Source: Oscillospiraceae bacterium
Lineage (GTDB): Bacteria; Bacillota; Clostridia; Oscillospirales; Ruminococcaceae
Direction: 5' to 3'
Length of the DNA: 64,000 nucleotides
Assembly: GCA_031284525.1 (NCBI GenBank)
Contig: JAISZR010000004.1
Location: 186,001 to 250,000, forward strand
The translations under genes and the position numbers were made by a program. The notes below the pieces were generated by a model. That model made no database searches, was not told the DNA's origin, and saw nothing but the letters and a program-made list of their open reading frames with translations. Shown here piece after piece: positions 57,906 to 64,000 of the stretch. How positions within the stretch are numbered: the first letter of the stretch is position 1; each line of letters opens with the position of its first letter.

Positions 57906-59183
57906 ATGCATCCCATTTTTAGTAGCTTTAAAGGTCTTTTTAGCCGAGTTAAAGGGGATTTTACTGGGATTTTTTCGTCATTTTCCAATCGTAACACTAA
58001 TGAGCTGCAGAAACTTTCTGCAAAAGCCGTAGATAAACTCGATGTTTCGCGGAAATTATCCGACAAACTGAATTCTTTGAGGGATAAACTGTTTTCGTTA
58101 AAAAAGCCAAAGAGTTTGGATGAATATTACCGTTTTGGTGGCTTTTTGCTTTCGAAAAAATTGAGTATGATGCTACTTGTGGTGGTTTTGATAGTGTGTT
58201 TGTGGAGTATGATTTCTGTTCTTCTGCCCAAGCTGAAGTTGATGCGGGGGTTAAATCCCACTTCTGGAGTAAAGGAATGTTATCATGATGCAAATAGTCT
58301 TAAGAATTACACGGGTTCGGTTCACGTGTTTTCAAAAAAAAACGGTGCCCGCTACGAAGGCAACTTGACGGGAGGAGTCGCCGGAGGATTGGGAACATTA
58401 TATGATGAGAATGGGAAGTTGCTCTACCGAGGGAACTTTTTAGACAACTGTTTTAGCGGTGATGGAGAGTTATATTATGGGAATGGGCAGGTGAAATATA
58501 GGGGGGAATTTTTGAGTAACTTGTTCAGCGGAGAAGGTACACTCTATTCTGAGAATGGAAAGCTAAGCTATGTTGGGGCGTTTTTGGGAGGGCGGAAAAA
58601 CGGAATAGGAACATTATATGACGAGACCGGTGCTGAGATTTATAAAAATGGAGCGTTTTATGATGATTTGCCAGATTTGAGCACCTATCTTGGTATAGAG
58701 GCCGACCGGTTAAAAGATGTGTTTTTGGGGAAGACGGTAATTTATAATTGCGCAGATGGGATTCTTATGAGTTACCCTGACCTTGATTGTGTGATTGCCG
58801 CCGACAAAGAGGGGAATTCGGTGGGTATGACGCAGAAAGTATTTATTATGCACCCTAGTCTCTACCCGGGAACAGATTTGAGTTCTAACAGGCTGAGTTT
58901 GGCCAGCAGCATTGGCGGTAACTTTTTGAACGGATTCACCAAGCTGACACCGAATGAGCTATGTGTGATAGATGTGATGAGGCAGAGCGGAACACACAAA
59001 TTCAAAGCTTATGAAGTCGTTTCTAAAGAAGAGGTTTCTTCACTTGTCTTCAACATAAAGCAGACTTCTTCGCAGGACGAGTTTTATATCAGCAAATATA
59101 AAATTGGAAAGTTCGTATATACATTTTACTTTGAAGCGCTGGACAAGCCTTACATTTTTTATTCGATTGAAAGGTTGAGTTGA
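57906..59183 (+). CDS. MORN-repeat protein with internal TM helix
   Basis: Repeats YEGNLTGGVAGGLGTLYDENGKLLYRGNFLDNCFSGDGELYYGNGQVKYRGEFLSNLFSGEGTLYSENGKLSYVGAFLGGRKNGIGTLYDETG; TM LSMMLLVVVLIVCLWSMISVLL. Confidence 0.8.
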   Translation: MHPIFSSFKGLFSRVKGDFTGIFSSFSNRNTNELQKLSAKAVDKLDVSRKLSDKLNSLRDKLFSLKKPKSLDEYYRFGGFLLSKKLSMMLLVVVLIVCLWSMISVLLPKLKLMRGLNPTSGVKECYHDANSLKNYTGSVHVFSKKNGARYEGNLTGGVAGGLGTLYDENGKLLYRGNFLDNCFSGDGELYYGNGQVKYRGEFLSNLFSGEGTLYSENGKLSYVGAFLGGRKNGIGTLYDETGAEIYKNGAFYDDLPDLSTYLGIEADRLKDVFLGKTVIYNCADGILMSYPDLDCVIAADKEGNSVGMTQKVFIMHPSLYPGTDLSSNRLSLASSIGGNFLNGFTKLTPNELCVIDVMRQSGTHKFKAYEVVSKEEVSSLVFNIKQTSSQDEFYISKYKIGKFVYTFYFEALDKPYIFYSIERLS

Positions 59184-59184
59184 T

Positions 59185-61281
59185 ATGCCTTTGAATGCAT
59201 CGAGAAGGGTGGGTAGCGCTTTGCTTGCTGGCTGTGTTATGTTGTCTGGGTTGGGGAACCCGTGCCTAGAAGTTGTTGCTGCCGTCCCAGTGTTAGAGAT
59301 GGATTCACTGGTGAAGTTGGCAATAGACGCCGACGGGAAGCTTGCAAGCCTGAAAATGAAAGTTGCATTTCAAAGCATCAAGCGCAAACGGGCACAGGAG
59401 GCGATAGAGGATATTCGGAAAAAGGAATCTACTGTACGCTTCAGTTTGTTACTTAATATAAAGCTGCCGGAAAAACACGGACTTCCTAAAGAAATTGATT
59501 TACTAACTGCAGTCCCTAAAATTGATTCAGAAACGGTTAGGTTAGAGCGGGAGATAGAGAGTAGAAAACGCGAGCTGAAAGGGAAAGTGGAACATGCAGT
59601 TGTAAAGTGCTATGAGTTGCAGGAGAGGATTAAAAAACTTTCTCAGGAAATTCAAGATAAAACTCAAAAACTAAAGGAAATGGGAGGACTAGTTCTTCTT
59701 GGTAAAGCACAGCAAAAAGATATGGATGCACTTAACGCGTCGATTGATAAGAGAACTCGGGAATTGGCGTCCCTTAAGCAATCTTTCGAGCGAGAAACGA
59801 CGAAACTGGGTAGTTTGACTAACCAAAACCTCAGTGGTGTAATCTTTAAAAATCCACTGGTGACCTGCGTGATTCCTCGAGAGAAGAGGAGTCAGATGAT
59901 TGATTATGCTATGCTGCGCCGAAGTGATGTTTTTGAGGCAGAGATGGACAGAAAACTTGAATGTATGATGGTTGATAATATATGGGGCGTATACAAGAGG
60001 CAGTGGGGTAGCAAGGTGGGAGCGCTTGAAAGCGCGGTACGGTCCAAAACTCCCCTAGATTGGGATGATGTAATAAGAAAATATAAGGATATCTTTGAGA
60101 AAATCGATAAACCATGGGCGCCGGTTTTTAAGTTGTGTCTTATTTTCTTTGTGCTTCGTATCCCAATGGAGTGGTTCAAGGGTGAATATGATGGGACCAG
60201 GTATTTTGACGGGGAAAAGTATCTTTTGTTAGAGAGCTTGCAGGGGAGGGAAAATGCGCGAAGTCGAGAGGAGACAACAAAAAAGACTGTAAGAGAAAGT
60301 TTGGAAAATTTTGATGAGGCTGTTAGAGAAGCATATAAAGCGTATGAAGATGCGCAGATTGTTTGTGCAATGACAAAGCGAACTTATGAAACTGTGAAGA
60401 TAAACAATTTGTTAGGTCTTGCCACTTTTGAAGAGACAATGCAAGCCGAAGAGAATTATGTTTTGGCCCAGGAAGATGTTCAGGAGTGTTTGGTTAGTTA
60501 CAACGATGCCATAATAGTGCTGGATGAAGAGACTTGTGGGTGGGTTACTCCCTTTAAAAAAGGCAAAGAGATATTGAATGAAAAAACGAGTGTTGGCAAT
60601 TCACTTGGGTTACCTAAGCCGTGTTACGTTATAGAAAATAATATAGAGTTTTTGCAGTCTACGTTCAAAATAAATATCCCGAAGGAAGCGGGGATTTCAG
60701 CCTCAGATTATGAGTTGTGGGTCAGTGATCTTAGAATTGGAGATAAAAAGCCAATCTCCGAACCAATGATTCTTTTGCCAGTTGAGATTGTTGGGATCAA
60801 AGAGGTAACGGTGAAGCTTTATGATAAAGATAAGTTTGTTGACGAAGCGAATTTTGACGGTCTTGAGTTAAGTGGAGATTTGGAGTTTAAATTGGCTGGA
60901 ACAGAGAATGCATTGGCGGATGATGAGGCTGAGAGCCGGAGAAGAGAAGAACTGTTGGCAGATGATGCGGATTTGGCGCCGAAACAGCTAGGTGAGTATT
61001 TGATCGAAGATTATACAACGGTTGAGCAAGGGACGACCCTTAAAAAATTCAGGGTTCTTCCGGAATCAGACGAAGTTAAATATTTTAGAATTGTTGTTAA
61101 TTATGATAAAGATCCACTGACGAGTGATAAGATCTATGAGGTGAGTGGTGCGATGTTGGGATTTGACGTTATGTTTAAGGATCTCTCTAAAATTAGAGTA
61201 TTGCTTTATGGATCGAAGAAAGAGCTACTTTATACGGCAGAGTTAGATTTTGTTAACGGAAAGTTAATCATGGTGGATTGA
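59185..61281 (+). CDS. Secreted TolC-like coiled-coil protein
   Basis: Signal peptide (VGSALLAGCVMLSGLGNPCLEVVAA); N-terminal DSLVKLAIDADGKLASLKMKVAFQSIKRKRAQ and C-terminal YEDAQIVCAMTKRTYETVKINNLLGLATFEETMQAEENYVLAQEDVQECLVSYNDAIIVLDEETCG follow the two TolC-family half-repeats. Confidence 0.6.
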   Translation: MPLNASRRVGSALLAGCVMLSGLGNPCLEVVAAVPVLEMDSLVKLAIDADGKLASLKMKVAFQSIKRKRAQEAIEDIRKKESTVRFSLLLNIKLPEKHGLPKEIDLLTAVPKIDSETVRLEREIESRKRELKGKVEHAVVKCYELQERIKKLSQEIQDKTQKLKEMGGLVLLGKAQQKDMDALNASIDKRTRELASLKQSFERETTKLGSLTNQNLSGVIFKNPLVTCVIPREKRSQMIDYAMLRRSDVFEAEMDRKLECMMVDNIWGVYKRQWGSKVGALESAVRSKTPLDWDDVIRKYKDIFEKIDKPWAPVFKLCLIFFVLRIPMEWFKGEYDGTRYFDGEKYLLLESLQGRENARSREETTKKTVRESLENFDEAVREAYKAYEDAQIVCAMTKRTYETVKINNLLGLATFEETMQAEENYVLAQEDVQECLVSYNDAIIVLDEETCGWVTPFKKGKEILNEKTSVGNSLGLPKPCYVIENNIEFLQSTFKINIPKEAGISASDYELWVSDLRIGDKKPISEPMILLPVEIVGIKEVTVKLYDKDKFVDEANFDGLELSGDLEFKLAGTENALADDEAESRRREELLADDADLAPKQLGEYLIEDYTTVEQGTTLKKFRVLPESDEVKYFRIVVNYDKDPLTSDKIYEVSGAMLGFDVMFKDLSKIRVLLYGSKKELLYTAELDFVNGKLIMVD

Positions 61282-61319
61282 GCAGATTGATGAGGTTGGT
61301 CCAGGGGAGGTGAACGACG

Positions 61320-64000
61320 ATGATTGACAAACTGAGAACTTTCCGCGTGAGGGCGATTTTGTTGGGGATTGTTGTGCTTTCCTCGCTGACGATGGTGCAA
61401 GGCGAGCCGCTTGCGAAAACTTCTGCAAGACAGGATATGGGGGATGTTGAGAATGGCACGCTGGTTGTTGGCAGATGGTTGATATTTCTCCCTAAGCTCA
61501 CGCCAGAGATGCTGGCATTGGCGAAAAATTCGGCGCGGGAAGCAGATCCGAATCTTCCGGAAGAATCACAAACGGATCAGAATGATATGTTTTACAAATC
61601 GGATGTAGTTGCTCTTGATGAGTTGGCTAAGAGTGGTGGTGATGGGATACGCAAAGATGGTACTTGGTATAGGATCAATCACTTAAGCGATATTTCAGAC
61701 ATTTCAACTAAGGGGGACCCAGTTAGTAATACTCAAATGAATCAAATATATCTGACCACTCATGTCAAGCCGGATGGAGTGGCGTATAGCCTTATAACTG
61801 AGCAACCTGTCGATATTTTCAATTTGACGAATCCTTATGACTTAACGTTGTTGCCGGAGTTGGAAAATCTAAAAAATAAACGGGGAGTTTGGCAATCGGA
61901 TTCTGGTGTGAAGGAACAGCGAAAAGAGGAGATTGCGTCTATTGAAAGGGTTTTTGCAGAAGTGCCGAAGACCGCAGCTTTGAACACGGAGTTGAAAAAA
62001 GTGACGGTGCAGAGAGAGTCGCTTGAAAAAGAGATTGCGGACCTTGAAAAAGCTTCTGCGGAATTGGAGGCGCCTGCGAATTCGGAAAAAATCGAGGAAT
62101 TGAAAAAAGATGTGGCGACGAAAAAGGCTGAGGAACTGAAAATGGCTGGTGATGTGAAAAAAGCTGATGAGATGGGAAAAGCCGATAAGGACGTGGAAGC
62201 ATTTTCAAAATTTCGTCAATATTTGGTAGAACAAGGGGCGTCGATTGACGAGCTTAACGAGGTGGATAGGATGTGTGCTGGGGCGAGAGACGCTCAGAAA
62301 CTTCTAATTTTAGAGCTTGTTGATAAGCGTGTTGATGCGGAATTGTCATATGCTATGGCGCCCAAAAGTGAGGGAGATGAGGAAAATAACAAACAGTATC
62401 CCGACTTGGTCTCGGAATATGAAACATCCAAGCGGAATATAAAGGAATCTCGAGATAAATGTGAGGCTGCCGTTTCAGATGGTCCTGATGTGATTTCTCA
62501 GACTAAAAAGCAAAAAGAGGCTGAAGTTGCTCAAAAGGCGGGGGAGGCCAATTCAAAAGCCAGAGAATTAGTTAAGGAGATAGTTCACTTAGGAAATATC
62601 TCGTCGGGCATGGTTTTGGCGAGACAAGATGAAAGCAGAGTTATAGATGAAATGAAAGTGGCAACCCTTGGGAAATATTCTGCGGCGCTTGGGGCGGGAG
62701 CATCAGCGGAATATAAAGCGACCAAGACTGGTGGGGGAAACTTGAAAATACTTGAAGGTTTGAAGCTAGCAGATACGGCAAATGTGAAACAGTTAGCTGA
62801 TGATATATATTTGTTGGTGGAAGCAAAATTGCTGAGATTTGAAAGTGATGGTGATAGAGTAACTTATTTGGACAGCATTATTGCAGAGTTGAATGCGGCG
62901 AGATCGAGAATCGTAGAGGATGACTTTGCTCGTGAGTTGGTGGCGATTGCGGAAAATTTGGAAAATCGGTTGCTTGAGCTGAGGGTGCAGGCTCAAAATA
63001 GGTTGGATGGAGGTTCACAGCGCGATAAACTGGAAAAAGATCTAAAAATTCTACAAACGGAATACTTGAAGGTGTTGGATTCCAATGATCTTGTAAAAGC
63101 AGAGCAGATAAAGTTGAAGATGGATGCCTTGAGTAAGAAAATGCGGGATAGTAACAAGATTGGTGCCTTTTTGGAGAATAAAGAAGCGATAAAGGTTGAA
63201 GAAAAAAAAGTTGAGGAGGGTCGAAAAGCAAGCGCCCAGCTTCCGGCTTTAACGGCAAAAGCGGGAGCGTTGCGGGATGAACTGCCTCAGGCGATTCTAG
63301 ATGTTGTAGATGATGCAAGTGGAAGGTCTACGCTTGATGACTTCTTTAAGACGGGCGATGAGAAATTGCTATTTGGGATGGATAAAGAGGTGTTGGATAC
63401 TTTAGGTGATAAGAAGAAGAGATCGATGATCGATGACCTTTTTAAAATTGAGGCGGAAATAGATTTTGGAGAGGCAAAAATTTTGGAAGGTCAAGAAGCA
63501 GAAGATAGGCTCACCTCCCTGAAAATGGACGAAAAGATGTTGCAGTCCGAAATGGACTTTGGGACTTGGAGCTCCTTGAGTGATATGAACGCAGAGATCG
63601 AGAAGACGAAAGAACTAATTGAAGGTGCAACATTGGTCTCGGATGTGACAAAGGTGGATGAATTTGTTGATGCGGTTGCGAATTCCGTGTCGGTTATTGG
63701 CGCTGCTGGGGTGGATGCGACACTAAAAGAAGTTAAAGATGAGATTGCGGCGAAGGTGGCAAGTAGCGGTGGCGCGGTGCCAGCAGCTCTGAATAAAACT
63801 TATGACAAAATCAATGGTATGTTGGATGGAAAGGTAAGTACAACTGTTGAAAATATGCAGACTGAGTCGGAGATTATGCAGGAGGTCAATAATGTTTTGG
63901 AAGGCAGTAGGCTTTTGCACGACGAAGAACAAGCAATTTTGATTCTTTTGTTTGACAGATTGGAAAAGCGTGGTGATTCGACTATTTATTCCAGCTTAAA
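61320..64000 (+). CDS. Large secreted/membrane-exposed coiled-coil protein (3' truncated by window)
   Basis: ATG at 61320 preceded by SD GGGGAGGTG; MIDKLRTFRVRAILLGIVVLSSLTMVQGEPLA signal peptide. Frame is open to the window end (893 codons); long Lys/Glu/Ala-rich coiled coils. Absent from the ORF track because no stop occurs. Confidence 0.85.
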   Translation, partial: MIDKLRTFRVRAILLGIVVLSSLTMVQGEPLAKTSARQDMGDVENGTLVVGRWLIFLPKLTPEMLALAKNSAREADPNLPEESQTDQNDMFYKSDVVALDELAKSGGDGIRKDGTWYRINHLSDISDISTKGDPVSNTQMNQIYLTTHVKPDGVAYSLITEQPVDIFNLTNPYDLTLLPELENLKNKRGVWQSDSGVKEQRKEEIASIERVFAEVPKTAALNTELKKVTVQRESLEKEIADLEKASAELEAPANSEKIEELKKDVATKKAEELKMAGDVKKADEMGKADKDVEAFSKFRQYLVEQGASIDELNEVDRMCAGARDAQKLLILELVDKRVDAELSYAMAPKSEGDEENNKQYPDLVSEYETSKRNIKESRDKCEAAVSDGPDVISQTKKQKEAEVAQKAGEANSKARELVKEIVHLGNISSGMVLARQDESRVIDEMKVATLGKYSAALGAGASAEYKATKTGGGNLKILEGLKLADTANVKQLADDIYLLVEAKLLRFESDGDRVTYLDSIIAELNAARSRIVEDDFARELVAIAENLENRLLELRVQAQNRLDGGSQRDKLEKDLKILQTEYLKVLDSNDLVKAEQIKLKMDALSKKMRDSNKIGAFLENKEAIKVEEKKVEEGRKASAQLPALTAKAGALRDELPQAILDVVDDASGRSTLDDFFKTGDEKLLFGMDKEVLDTLGDKKKRSMIDDLFKIEAEIDFGEAKILEGQEAEDRLTSLKMDEKMLQSEMDFGTWSSLSDMNAEIEKTKELIEGATLVSDVTKVDEFVDAVANSVSVIGAAGVDATLKEVKDEIAAKVASSGGAVPAALNKTYDKINGMLDGKVSTTVENMQTESEIMQEVNNVLEGSRLLHDEEQAILILLFDRLEKRGDSTIYSSL

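Noticed and set aside
61939-63318. Antisense ORFs in the track (e.g. 61939..62208 -, 62878..63318 -)
   Set aside because: They are antisense to the long open + frame starting at 61320; their Pro/Leu/Phe-rich composition is a shadow of Lys/Glu-rich coiled-coil codons.
1-64000. CRISPR arrays, IS elements, rRNA or tRNA genes
   Set aside because: No regularly spaced repeats, transposase-like ORFs or recognisable rRNA/tRNA sequences were seen; small tRNAs could still be missed without a dedicated scan.

Overview
The window is a gene-dense stretch of a probable Firmicutes/Clostridia (Oscillospirales-like) chromosome; taxonomy is inferred from gene content only. Positions 1-4.6 kb hold + strand genes: a 5'-truncated LysM/G5/M23 peptidase, a flippase, hisS and a PHP phosphatase. 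Positions 4.7-44.1 kb hold a long run of tightly packed, mostly overlapping - strand housekeeping genes (PadR, AlkD-like, FolC-like, rimI, phosphohexomutases, nifS/nifU, dacF-like, clpE-like, cvpA, ABC exporter, radC, truA, ecfT/A2/A1, ruvB, asnS, gatB/alaX/gatA/gatC, ligA, a probable D-aspartate crossbridge module, nusB, asp23, and a BMP-type nucleoside ABC transporter). A standalone reverse transcriptase with DGR-like motifs and a MutS-C-terminus-like tail lies at 44.5-45.9 kb, followed by recG on the - strand. From 48.4 kb to the window end there is one co-directional + strand operon of mostly orphan proteins. It starts with a winged-helix-like/AAA+ ATPase of the type found in extracellular contractile injection system (eCIS) loci. 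It also contains an eCIS-associated 'GKLLTxxDFxxEQ' protein with an Ig-like tail, a TM pseudokinase-like protein, a degenerate HAMP/nucleotidyl-cyclase-like receptor, a MORN-repeat membrane protein, a TolC-like secreted coiled-coil protein, and a large secreted coiled-coil ORF (61320->64000) that the supplied ORF track misses because it has no stop in the window. I regard this operon, with the nearby RT, as the best candidate for an undescribed system. No sheath, tube or spike gene, template/variable repeat, CRISPR array, rRNA, tRNA or IS element could be supported inside the window.
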